Shown here one piece after another: positions 1 to 5,393 of a stretch of 7,711 nucleotides of DNA; position 1 is the stretch's first letter, and every line of letters begins with the position of its first letter. The notes under the pieces are model-generated. The model saw only the letters and a list, made by a program, of their open reading frames with translations. It had not been told where the DNA came from and ran no database searches. This DNA comes from UBA4717 sp045531795. Its GTDB lineage: Bacteria > Bacillota > Clostridia > Oscillospirales > CAG-272. The translations under genes and the position numbers were made by a program. The stretch spans positions 1 through 7,711 of the forward strand of contig JAZSET010000096.1 in the NCBI GenBank assembly GCA_045531795.1, in the 5' to 3' direction.

Positions 1-155
1 AATCCGTCCTTTGTGTATTCGACAAACTGTTTTTCGTTCAGCACTTCTATTTTACTTAAATCACTGCGCCATTGATAATTTTCAAGCGATGTGACAGTAT
101 CCCATACTTTTTGTATGTTGCTATTAAAAATTGCTTTGATATTTGAAACAGCCAT
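1..155 (-). CDS. SRPBCC-family protein, N-terminal part (runs off left edge)
   Basis: Fifty-one codons are visible, starting with ATG at 155-153 and preceded by GGAGGA at 169-164 with good spacing. The protein begins MAVSNIKAIFNSNIQKVWD and continues with TSLENYQWRSDLSKIEV. This is the usual opening of SRPBCC (START/Bet v1-like) domains: a first beta strand, then a helix with the V-W-D-x-V-T-x-x-E-N-Y-x-W-R-S-D-L pattern seen in many small Clostridia proteins of this superfamily. The fold forms a deep hydrophobic ligand pocket; the ligand and role cannot be told from this fragment. The rest lies left of the window. A sigma-A promoter lies directly upstream, so it starts its own transcription unit. 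Membership of the superfamily is fairly safe; nothing more specific can be said. Confidence 0.7.
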   Translation of the reverse strand, partial: MAVSNIKAIFNSNIQKVWDTVTSLENYQWRSDLSKIEVLNEKQFVEYTKDG

Positions 156-189
156 AGAGATATTCCTCCGAATATAGATTGATACTAAA

Positions 190-218
190 AGTATAGCAGA
201 ATGCGCCGAGAAAGTCAA
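190..218 (-). promoter_or_regulatory. sigma-A promoter of the SRPBCC gene
   Basis: On the minus strand TTGACT (218-213) and TATACT (195-190) are separated by exactly 17 nt, with a TG one base before the -10 (extended -10). The start codon lies about 35 nt downstream of the -10. A short inverted repeat ATACT-AAA-AGTAT (182-194) overlaps the -10; it could be an operator but is too short to be sure. Confidence 0.75.
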
Positions 219-230
219 TGGAATTATAGG

Positions 231-422
231 CGGCGGATGGGTCTTGCAGTTTTTACGCTCCTTTCGTCGCGCAAAAACTGCCACCCGCAGGTGCGGCTTC
301 TGAGGATTCCTCGTGTTCCGAAACGGCGGCGGACGGGTCTTGCAGTTTTTGTGCTCCTTGCGTCGCGCAAAAACCTGCCACCCGCAGTGCGGCCTCTGAG
401 GATTCCCCACACCGCAGAAACC
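231..422. repeat. Two tandem copies of a GC-rich 96-bp repeat
   Basis: Copy 1 spans about 231-326 and copy 2 about 327-422. They align at a constant 96-bp offset with a handful of substitutions and two compensating one-base indels. Shared blocks include GGGTCTTGCAGTTTTT, CGTCGCGCAAAAAC, GCCACCCGCAG and TCTGAGGATTCC. Each unit contains an inverted repeat, GCAGTTTTT against AAAAACTGC in copy 1 (247-255 with 272-280), so a single-stranded copy would fold into a hairpin. The block is far richer in G+C than its surroundings. Several frames stay open through it, but none has a ribosome site or a recognisable protein, so I take them as spurious. It fills most of the gap between the SRPBCC promoter and the tRNA terminator. 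A dispersed, REP-like non-coding repeat family is the likely identity (inference). Confidence 0.75.
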
Positions 423-458
423 AGAAGAAGCTACACCTTGCGGTGTAGCTTCTTCTGG
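421..458 (-). terminator. Hairpin terminator of tRNA-Leu
   Basis: A perfect 17-bp inverted repeat (421-437 with 442-458) encloses a 4-nt loop. It starts at the CCA end of the tRNA on the minus strand, so CCA is the first part of the stem. Only a short run of T follows (TTTCTG), so termination may rest on the long stem; it may also guide 3' processing. Confidence 0.7.
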
Positions 459-542
459 TGCCGGCGGCGGGGGTCGAACCCGCACCCTGTCGCCAGGACC
501 GGATTTTGAGTCCGGCACGTCTGCCAATTCCATCACACCGGC
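456..542 (-). tRNA. tRNA-Leu, anticodon CAA
   Basis: The minus strand folds as a class II tRNA of 87 nt including an encoded CCA. The acceptor stem GCCGGTG (542-536) pairs with CGCCGGC (466-460), followed by discriminator A and CCA. The anticodon stem CCGGA/TCCGG encloses loop CTCAAAA, which gives anticodon CAA reading UUG codons. A long variable arm (CCTG-GCGA-CAGG) is present as expected for leucine. The T arm GCGGG-TTCGACC-CCCGC and the D-loop sequence TTGGCAGACG are canonical. No defects are visible. It is a single tRNA with its own promoter and terminator rather than part of a cluster. Confidence 0.96.
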
Positions 543-556
543 ATATAACAATGTAG

Positions 557-585
557 ATTATACCACAAACAGTGAGCGATTTCAA
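557..585 (-). promoter_or_regulatory. sigma-A promoter of tRNA-Leu
   Basis: TTGAAA (585-580), a 17-nt spacer and TATAAT (562-557) lie on the minus strand, with TG one base upstream of the -10. The tRNA 5' end at 542 lies 14 nt beyond the -10, leaving a precursor of about eight nt. A plus-strand GTG at 572 falls inside this promoter, which argues against using it as the start of the divergent gene. Confidence 0.88.
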
Positions 586-628
586 GGCTTTTTATAAAAA
601 ATCTGAAGAATTTTATTTTGAGGTCAAA

Positions 629-1255
629 ATGACAAAAGCAAGGATAGTTATATTTAGCAAATTACCGCAGATACCAGGTGCTTTCGATAATCAATATATC
701 CGCGGGCATATCGATTCAATCAAAGCACCCGTTTATAAAGCGATGTCAGCGTATTCATACTGTTTGCTCGGTCAAATGATAGACGAAGTGTTTGGCGATG
801 ATATCAGTAAACTTAAAATTAGTGAAAACGACAATGGAAAGCCGTATTTTGAAAGAAGTAATATATATTTTAATATCTCTCACACTGACGATGCAGTTGC
901 TTGTATTGTATCCGATAATATAGTAGGCATTGATATTGAAAAAATTAAGAATTATAACGAAAGACTTCTTAAGTATTCTATGAATGAAGAAGAAATTATA
1001 AACAACGAAGAAGATTTCTTTAAATTCTGGACATTAAAGGAAGCGTATGTTAAAGCGACTGGCACCGGTTTGTCTCACGGATTTAAGAATATTAAATTCA
1101 TAAACACGGATTCTCTGCACAGCGAAATCAAATGTGTTGACAACAATAAACCGGCTCCTTACTTCTTTTACACAAATAATTCACACACACATATCTTTTC
1201 AATATGCAGTCGTGACAGAATAAACAATGATGATATAACCATACTTTATAAATAA
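629..1255 (+). CDS. Sfp-type 4'-phosphopantetheinyl transferase
   Basis: The protein of 208 aa transfers the phosphopantetheine arm of CoA to a serine of carrier proteins (fatty-acid, polyketide or peptide synthase) in the cytoplasm. The family motifs are all present: FNISHT at residues 81-86, GIDIE at 100-104 with the Mg-binding D102 and E104, and FWTLKEAYVK at 133-142 with E138 and K142. The C-terminal half fits the usual pseudo-duplicated fold, and length is close to the 200-230 aa of Sfp-like enzymes. I chose the ATG at 629, which has GAGGT five nt upstream. An in-frame GTG at 572 would add 19 residues but lies in the tRNA promoter and lacks a ribosome site. No carrier-protein or synthase gene is in the window, so the partner is unknown; it could be a general or a secondary-metabolite enzyme. 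No convincing promoter was found upstream. Confidence 0.9.
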   Translation: MTKARIVIFSKLPQIPGAFDNQYIRGHIDSIKAPVYKAMSAYSYCLLGQMIDEVFGDDISKLKISENDNGKPYFERSNIYFNISHTDDAVACIVSDNIVGIDIEKIKNYNERLLKYSMNEEEIINNEEDFFKFWTLKEAYVKATGTGLSHGFKNIKFINTDSLHSEIKCVDNNKPAPYFFYTNNSHTHIFSICSRDRINNDDITILYK

Positions 1256-1279
1256 AGCTCCCTGTCGGGAGCTTTATTT
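1250..1279. terminator. Bidirectional terminator between convergent genes
   Basis: A perfect 13-bp stem (1250-1262 with 1267-1279) closes a TGTC loop. The GC-rich core GCTCCC/GGGAGC is flanked by AAATAAA and TTTATTT, so each strand ends in a T-rich tail. It serves the transferase gene on the plus strand and the SPOCS gene on the minus strand. The TAA of the first (1253-1255) lies inside the stem, and that of the second (1280-1278) starts in its last two bases. Confidence 0.9.
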
Positions 1280-2834
1280 ATTCAATTATTATTGCTTTTG
1301 GCATATTATTTGCCATATCCGGGTTAGACTGATATAACTTTTCGCACGTAGTCTTTTTTGATTTTGCTATTTCCCAGCACTCCTCATCTTTTTCAGGATA
1401 ATATATCGAAAAAAGAACATTATTTTTGCCGGAGTCGCTCATTGAATCAAGCTTTACTGCCTTGCATAAGGTTGCGTTATGCTTCCCTACTGATATATAG
1501 TCAAGGTATATTTCTGTTTCCGCATAGACTCTGTCGCTATCCTCTCTGAGTCTGCTGTTTACTGCACAACTACTGCCAATCAGGCTCATTGTATCACTTT
1601 GACACTTAAGACTTGACTTGTATGTAAACGGCAATACCAATTCCTTATTTTTGAATTTGTTCTCTTCACCTGAAAATGTACATTTTTGCGAAATCTTACC
1701 GCAGATATTTACATATCCTGCATTTGATTCATCTCTAATTTCAGAAATTGCGGGAATACCTGAGGCTACAATTGAGAGAGCATCAAGTCCTTCTTCGGAT
1801 TTTGATTTTGTTTCAGTGTAAGTAAAGTTGTTTTTTATTCTTCCTGCAGGCTTATTCATTATCTGTCCCTCATACCTGCACTCAGATTTATAGTTTGTGG
1901 AATACGCATCGGAAACATAACTTACTGTTTCATTAAATATAATCATCAAATCAATGTCATAATCAGCATCAAACTCGATTATTTTCTTTTCTGAATATTG
2001 GTTTGTTGATGTATTTACATTCACTGCTGTCAGTGTCGGCGAAATCAAAAGTGTTGTCTGAGAATCGCTGAAATCACCAAGCAATGCAAGTTCATCCTCA
2101 CTGAATGATATTCCAAAAGGTATATCGGACTTCGCCGTTCTGTATTTACCCTCGATATCCTTATAAAGTACATTCAATGTAAAGACACCGCCGAGCTTTG
2201 GCGTGTTTTCTCTGAGGTCTCCGCTTCTGTCATCCTTTACTGTCAGGGCTATATCATAGTGGACAATTTCATCAATTTCGGGTGACTTCATATCAAGTTC
2301 AATATTATCGCTGAAGCTATGCTCGACAAGCTCTAAGCTCCTGCACCTTAATATGTCACACTCATTCCATTTATATTCAATCTGATAATCAGCCACATCA
2401 CTGTCAATAGTTGGCAAAGCACTGTAATTTGTATCCTCATACACAAGATTTTCAAATATTGTCTTTATTGAAAACTTCCTCGGATTTGCCATTCTGCAGG
2501 AAATGTCCTTAATTCGTGTCAATGCCCCAACACCGCAATTGTTACTGTTTTTGTACTTTGTTGTATTTTTAAAATCATCCTTGAAAATAACGGAAAAAAT
2601 TTTCTCTTCACCGTTTTCATCCATAGCTGAAAACATAATGTTATATACAATACATCCGTTTATTTCAAAATCATTTGCACCAAAATATTTGTTCTTCTTT
2701 TCTATTCTCGCGCTCGCAGAAAGAATATTTTTTACATCAGGAAATGAATCGGGTAAAATATAGTCACCCGAAATCTCGCTTTGACTGTTCATAAGCTCAG
2801 TTTTAATAAACTGCTCTTTTACCATATCTTTCAT
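1278..2834 (-). CDS. SPOCS/DUF3794 protein with C-terminal LysM-like segment, SipL-like
   Basis: A 518-aa protein without signal peptide or membrane segment. Residues 20-130 carry the DUF3794 hallmarks: I-S-G-D-Y-I-L-P-D-S-F-P-D-V-K-N-I-L near 21-38, a strand-rich stretch, then NPRKFSIK at 117-124. Similar beta-rich repeats follow through the middle and after about residue 380, consistent with three SPOCS domains. The last 45 residues (ECWEIAKSKKTTCEKLYQSN) look like a degenerate LysM. This layout and length match SipL, which in Clostridioides difficile binds SpoIVA and anchors the spore coat in the mother cell. A coat role here is inference from the family; other DUF3794 paralogues exist in Clostridia. 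The start at 2834 has GGGAG nine nt upstream; an ATG at 2876 lacks a ribosome site. A TATAAT lies at 2890-2885 but its -35 is poor, so the promoter is uncertain; I saw no sigma-E match. Confidence 0.8.
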   Translation of the reverse strand: MKDMVKEQFIKTELMNSQSEISGDYILPDSFPDVKNILSASARIEKKNKYFGANDFEINGCIVYNIMFSAMDENGEEKIFSVIFKDDFKNTTKYKNSNNCGVGALTRIKDISCRMANPRKFSIKTIFENLVYEDTNYSALPTIDSDVADYQIEYKWNECDILRCRSLELVEHSFSDNIELDMKSPEIDEIVHYDIALTVKDDRSGDLRENTPKLGGVFTLNVLYKDIEGKYRTAKSDIPFGISFSEDELALLGDFSDSQTTLLISPTLTAVNVNTSTNQYSEKKIIEFDADYDIDLMIIFNETVSYVSDAYSTNYKSECRYEGQIMNKPAGRIKNNFTYTETKSKSEEGLDALSIVASGIPAISEIRDESNAGYVNICGKISQKCTFSGEENKFKNKELVLPFTYKSSLKCQSDTMSLIGSSCAVNSRLREDSDRVYAETEIYLDYISVGKHNATLCKAVKLDSMSDSGKNNVLFSIYYPEKDEECWEIAKSKKTTCEKLYQSNPDMANNMPKAIIIE

Positions 2835-2893
2835 ATAATCACTCTCCCAAAATATTATCGTTACATATATATTCAAAAGAACAGATTATATGC

Positions 2894-2920
2894 AAAAAAG
2901 ACTGCGTTTGCAGTCTTTTT
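2894..2920 (-). terminator. Terminator of mgtE
   Basis: On the minus strand AAAAAGACTGC (2920-2910) pairs perfectly with GCAGTCTTTTT (2905-2895) around a 4-nt loop, and six T residues end the hairpin. It begins two nt after the mgtE stop codon, separating mgtE from the SPOCS gene. Confidence 0.9.
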
Positions 2921-2921
2921 G

Positions 2922-4286
2922 TTATAGAGCGAATATTTTAGTAGCAAGTGAAAAGAAAATGAGCGTTGAACAAATATCAACAATTGTTGTTATAAGTGGC
3001 GATGCCATTATTGCAGGGTCAAGTCTCATCTTTTTAGCAAGCATAGGCAGAATGCAGGCAATACTTTTTGACATTATTACCGTTACGAGTATGCCGAGGC
3101 TTACCGTAATCGCCAGACGCACAGCATCAACTGTAGGGTCACTTGTATAAGTAAGTATTATTCTGACACCATTTACAAGAGCAAGTACCATTCCGCAAAT
3201 CAATGATATTCTGAATTCCTTGAAAAGCACTTTAAAAAAGTCCTTTAGTTTAATTTCATCAAGCGACATACCGCGAATTATCATTGTAGATGTCTGTGAA
3301 CCGCAGTTACCTCCCGTACCCGTAATCATCGGAATAAATGCAACGAGCAGCGGTACAGCCGCAAATGCTGCTTCATAGCTCGAAATTACAATTCCTGTGA
3401 CTGTAGCTGAAAGCATAAGTACCAAAAGCCATACAATTCTGTTTTTTGCGTGCGTCAACACTGATGTTTTGAAATACGAATCGGTGCTCGGAGCAACAGC
3501 TGCCATTTTTTCAAAGTCCTCTGTTGTTTCCTCTTCGATAATATCCATAGCATCGTCGAAAGTGATTATACCGACCATTCGGTTATCATTATCAACTACC
3601 GGCAACGCCGCAAAGTCATATTTCGACAGTGTGTCAGCAACAACCTCCTTGTCATCGAGGGTGTTTACGCTGATTACATTTTTCTCCATCAGATCTTCGA
3701 CCGACAGGCTGTTATCCGCAACAAGCAGGTCAAGTAACGATAATACGCCGACGAGTTTTCTGTTCTCGGTTACATATAATGTATAAACAGTTTCTTTTTT
3801 CAGACCGTTTTTTCTGACAGCTTCAATAGCCTTATCGACAGAATACTCACGCCGTACGGTTATATAATCCGTGTTGACAAGCGAACCCGCACTGTCCTTG
3901 GGATAGCGCAGAATTTCATTGATTTGTTTCCTTGTTTCGCTGTCTGTCTGAGCAATTATCCTCGAAACAAGATTTGCAGGCATATCCTCAAGCATATCGA
4001 CGGTATCGTCGATGTACAACTCGCTTATTACATTCTGAAGTTCTCTGTCGGTAAACGATGTTACAAGAAGCTTCTGCATATCGCTGTCCATATACGAAAA
4101 TACATCAGCCGCCAAATCCTTTGGAAGCAGTCTGAACAATGCGATAAACTTGTTGTTTTCAAGAAGATTCTCTTTGTATAAGCCGTCAAACAGCTCGGCT
4201 ATATCCGTCTCATTCATTGATGTAAACGATTCTATTACCGCTTTATAATTTCTCTCGTTAAGTAAATTTAATACTTTTGTCTGCAT
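2922..4286 (-). CDS. mgtE: Magnesium transporter MgtE
   Basis: A 454-aa Mg2+-selective channel/transporter of the inner membrane, the usual family length. Residues 1-130 form the helical N domain. Two CBS domains follow at about 135-195 and 197-256 (VNTDYITVRREYSV; VISVNTLDDKEVVADTL; FAALPVVDNDNRMVGIITFDD); in known structures these domains close the pore when Mg2+ is bound. The membrane part from about 283 has five hydrophobic segments, including the signature PMITGTGGNCGSQTST at 319-334. It also has LDPAIMASPLITTIVD at 422-437, whose D423 corresponds by motif to the pore aspartate of Thermus MgtE. The start has a strong AAGGAGG six nt upstream. Nothing is missing or broken. It is monocistronic: a consensus promoter and a long structured leader lie upstream and a terminator directly downstream. 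The leader probably sets expression. Confidence 0.96.
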   Translation of the reverse strand: MQTKVLNLLNERNYKAVIESFTSMNETDIAELFDGLYKENLLENNKFIALFRLLPKDLAADVFSYMDSDMQKLLVTSFTDRELQNVISELYIDDTVDMLEDMPANLVSRIIAQTDSETRKQINEILRYPKDSAGSLVNTDYITVRREYSVDKAIEAVRKNGLKKETVYTLYVTENRKLVGVLSLLDLLVADNSLSVEDLMEKNVISVNTLDDKEVVADTLSKYDFAALPVVDNDNRMVGIITFDDAMDIIEEETTEDFEKMAAVAPSTDSYFKTSVLTHAKNRIVWLLVLMLSATVTGIVISSYEAAFAAVPLLVAFIPMITGTGGNCGSQTSTMIIRGMSLDEIKLKDFFKVLFKEFRISLICGMVLALVNGVRIILTYTSDPTVDAVRLAITVSLGILVTVIMSKSIACILPMLAKKMRLDPAIMASPLITTIVDICSTLIFFSLATKIFAL

Positions 4287-4353
4287 ACTTTACCTCCTTA
4301 TAAAAAGGATTTACCCAAAGTATGATTTCATACAAAAAGTCAGAATGATTTGC

Positions 4354-4375
4354 GACAGGATATAAAAATCCTGTC
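4354..4375 (-). promoter_or_regulatory. Candidate antiterminator hairpin in mgtE leader
   Basis: GACAGGAU (4375-4368) can pair over eight bp with AUCCUGUC (4361-4354) around a 6-nt loop. It uses the same bases as the 3' arm of the terminator plus the first U of its tail, so both cannot form together. The competition is seen in sequence; its use in the cell is inferred. Confidence 0.55.
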
Positions 4376-4392
4376 CTTGCATAAGGACAGGA
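4364..4392 (-). terminator. Intrinsic terminator inside mgtE leader (attenuator)
   Basis: UCCUGUCCUU (4392-4383) pairs perfectly with AAGGACAGGA (4378-4369) around loop AUGC, followed directly by UUUUU (4368-4364). It lies about 80 nt before the mgtE start codon and nine nt after the leader ORF stop, so it would end transcription before mgtE unless disrupted. Confidence 0.8.
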
Positions 4393-4400
4393 CCTGATAA

Positions 4401-4469
4401 TTATTTTATCACGGACAGTACACTTATGCAGCTTCTGTATGAAATTTTACTTATCCCGGCACTGTCCAT
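4401..4469 (-). CDS. Leader peptide of mgtE, 22 codons
   Basis: ATG at 4469-4467 has AGGAG at 4481-4477, seven nt upstream, as good a ribosome site as any in the window. Twenty-two codons follow before TAA at 4403-4401. The peptide begins MDSAGISKIS and ends SVLSVIK, with Y-R-S-C in the middle; serine and isoleucine make up about half of it. It has no signal peptide or known motif and I do not recognise it. The start codon and codons 2-3 fall in a GGACAG segment that can pair with codons 17-19. The stop lies in the loop of a small hairpin, seven nt before the terminator's 5' arm. A ribosome at the last codons would cover that arm. A regulatory cis-acting role, as for MgtL in Salmonella mgtA, is inferred by analogy only. 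Confidence 0.65.
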   Translation of the reverse strand: MDSAGISKISYRSCISVLSVIK

Positions 4470-4491
4470 TTTTTATCTCCTGAAATTTATT

Positions 4492-4503
4492 TGCCAATTG
4501 GCA
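4492..4503. promoter_or_regulatory. 12-bp palindrome at the mgtE transcription start
   Basis: TGCCAATTGGCA is a perfect palindrome eight nt downstream of the -10, so it sits at about +1 to +12. That is a typical place for a repressor site. As RNA it could form only a 4-bp hairpin. The regulator is unknown. Confidence 0.4.
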
Positions 4504-4510
4504 TACATTC

Positions 4511-4539
4511 ATTATACACACAAAATATCATTTTGTCAA
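4511..4539 (-). promoter_or_regulatory. Consensus sigma-A promoter of mgtE
   Basis: TTGACA (4539-4534), 17 nt, TATAAT (4516-4511): both hexamers are perfect on the minus strand. Transcription should start near 4504, about 218 nt before the mgtE ATG. The -35 lies directly behind the terminator of the M23 gene. So strong a promoter in front of a leader terminator fits control by attenuation. Confidence 0.92.
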
Positions 4540-4544
4540 TAAAA

Positions 4545-4568
4545 TAATGGCAGAAAATTCTGCCATTA
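4545..4568 (-). terminator. Terminator of the M23 peptidase gene
   Basis: A 10-bp perfect stem TAATGGCAGA/TCTGCCATTA with a 4-nt loop begins three nt after the stop codon and is followed by TTTTATTG. The T run flows into the mgtE -35 box. Confidence 0.8.
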
Positions 4569-4571
4569 CTA

Positions 4572-5333
4572 TTATTCTACAACATTTTCGCTCATAACAC
4601 TGATATTATCACTTGAAATTAGTGAAAGCGGATCAACATACGCCGAATCTACAGTCATTTCGAAGTGCAGGTGGGGCTCGCTTGCTATTTCAACAATAGC
4701 GCTGTTACCAACCGCGCCAATGAGCTGTCCTTTTTCAACTACCGCACCGACAGTAATATCTTCGGGCAGTGTCTCATTAAGATTCATATAACTTGTATAT
4801 ACGGAGTCTGCGTGTTCGATCACTACTGTTGTTCCCATCATAGGATCGTTTTTGATGTTTTTTACAATACCGCTTGCCGAGGCCGAAACTCCGCTTCCCT
4901 CTTCGCAGGCAATATCTATGCCGGTATGCGCTCTGTAATCATTCATTGTCATTGAAAACACGGGGGTATCTATAGAAAACTCTTTTACAATTGTGCCTGA
5001 TACGGGCATATCAAAGTTTTCCTTTTCTTCAACCACCGTCGGCTTTACAGACTCTTTTGTCGGTGTCTGTTCTTTGCTTTCGCTTGTTTTCTGGCTTTCT
5101 ACATTACTGTTTTCAGCTTTTACCGCATCTGTTGTCTTTTCACTTTGCTTTTCTGTCTGAGTATCCTTTTTGCTTGTTTCTACAGTTGATTCTGTAATAG
5201 CATTTGTGTCTACAGGACTTTCTTCCCGCTTTGATGCAAAGGTTGCTATTGAAATTACTACAATTGCAAGTGCACATAATGTAATCACAAATACAAGCAT
5301 ACTATTCGCGCGTTTGTTTTTTGACTGTTCCAT
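4572..5333 (-). CDS. Membrane-anchored M23 (LytM) peptidase, SpoIIQ-like
   Basis: A 253-aa bitopic protein. A short basic N terminus leads into one membrane helix at about residues 12-33. A low-complexity S/T/E/K linker (about 34-105) is followed by an M23/LytM domain at 108-240. The zinc-site residues are present: HTGID (H136, D140) and HLHFE (H221, H223). The position that in LytM is a catalytic histidine (Y-x-H-L) reads YMNL here (179-185), so cleavage may be weak or lost. This architecture and the missing histidine resemble SpoIIQ, which faces SpoIIIAH across the forespore membranes in sporulation. SpoIIQ identity is inference; other M23 wall hydrolases share the plan, and no spoIID gene is adjacent. 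The start at 5333 has AAGG five nt upstream and another AAAGG ten nt upstream. An ATG at 5381 lies inside a palindromic operator and is rejected. It is a single-gene unit with a possible Fur-type operator. Confidence 0.8.
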   Translation of the reverse strand: MEQSKNKRANSMLVFVITLCALAIVVISIATFASKREESPVDTNAITESTVETSKKDTQTEKQSEKTTDAVKAENSNVESQKTSESKEQTPTKESVKPTVVEEKENFDMPVSGTIVKEFSIDTPVFSMTMNDYRAHTGIDIACEEGSGVSASASGIVKNIKNDPMMGTTVVIEHADSVYTSYMNLNETLPEDITVGAVVEKGQLIGAVGNSAIVEIASEPHLHFEMTVDSAYVDPLSLISSDNISVMSENVVE

Positions 5334-5364
5334 ATTTACCTTACCTTTCAAATCATATATGTTC

Positions 5365-5381
5365 GTGACAATAATTGTCAC
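5365..5381. promoter_or_regulatory. Fur-family-like 7-1-7 operator before the M23 gene
   Basis: GTGACAATTATTGTCAC (minus strand) is a perfect 8-1-8 inverted repeat. Its core TGACAAT-T-ATTGTCA has the 7-1-7 form of the Fur/PerR/Zur box (Bacillus Fur: TGATAATNATTATCA), with one changed base per half. It lies between the -10 and the start codon, where a bound repressor would block transcription. Which Fur-family member would bind, if any, is open. Confidence 0.5.
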
Positions 5382-5393
5382 AAGCCCGTTACG

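Larger units (their letters stand above)
4287..4504 (-). promoter_or_regulatory. Structured mgtE mRNA leader with leader ORF and attenuator
   Basis: About 218 nt separate the predicted start of transcription (near 4504) from the mgtE ATG. In RNA order it holds AGGAG and a 22-codon open frame (4469-4401), a UGAUAA/UUAUCA hairpin (4411-4395), an intrinsic terminator (4392-4364) and a competing hairpin (4375-4354). Five segments alternate between GGACAG and its complement: 4467-4462, 4418-4413, 4390-4385, 4376-4371 and the partial 4358-4354. These allow mutually exclusive pairings. A further helix can join 4445-4432 to 4338-4325. The M-box core (GGUGAGGCUCC) that usually precedes mgtE is not found, nor any other riboswitch consensus I know. 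Attenuation of mgtE is inferred from position and structure; the signal is unknown, with Mg2+ the natural guess. Confidence 0.7.

Noticed and set aside
231..422. CRISPR array or coding repeats
   Set aside because: Only two 96-bp units joined end to end with no spacers; the open frames through them lack ribosome sites and exist on both strands because of base composition.
572..628. GTG start giving a longer phosphopantetheinyl transferase
   Set aside because: It lies within the divergent tRNA promoter, has no Shine-Dalgarno, and the ATG at 629 does.
2835..2921. Sigma-E promoter for the SipL-like gene
   Set aside because: A CATATAAT-like -10 exists at 2892-2885, but no sigma-E -35 stands at the right distance.
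3397..3786. Plus-strand open frame opposite mgtE (129 codons)
   Set aside because: Shadow of the mgtE coding strand; no ribosome site, no known domain, and mgtE is certain.
4287..4510. M-box (ykoK) riboswitch before mgtE
   Set aside because: Expected by context, but the conserved GGUGAGGCUCC and downstream blocks are not in the leader.
5365..5381. CRP/FNR-type site (TGTGA...TCAC) or transcription attenuator hairpin
   Set aside because: Half-site spacing is nine rather than six, and as RNA the loop would be only one nt unless pairs are given up; the 7-1-7 Fur-type reading fits better.
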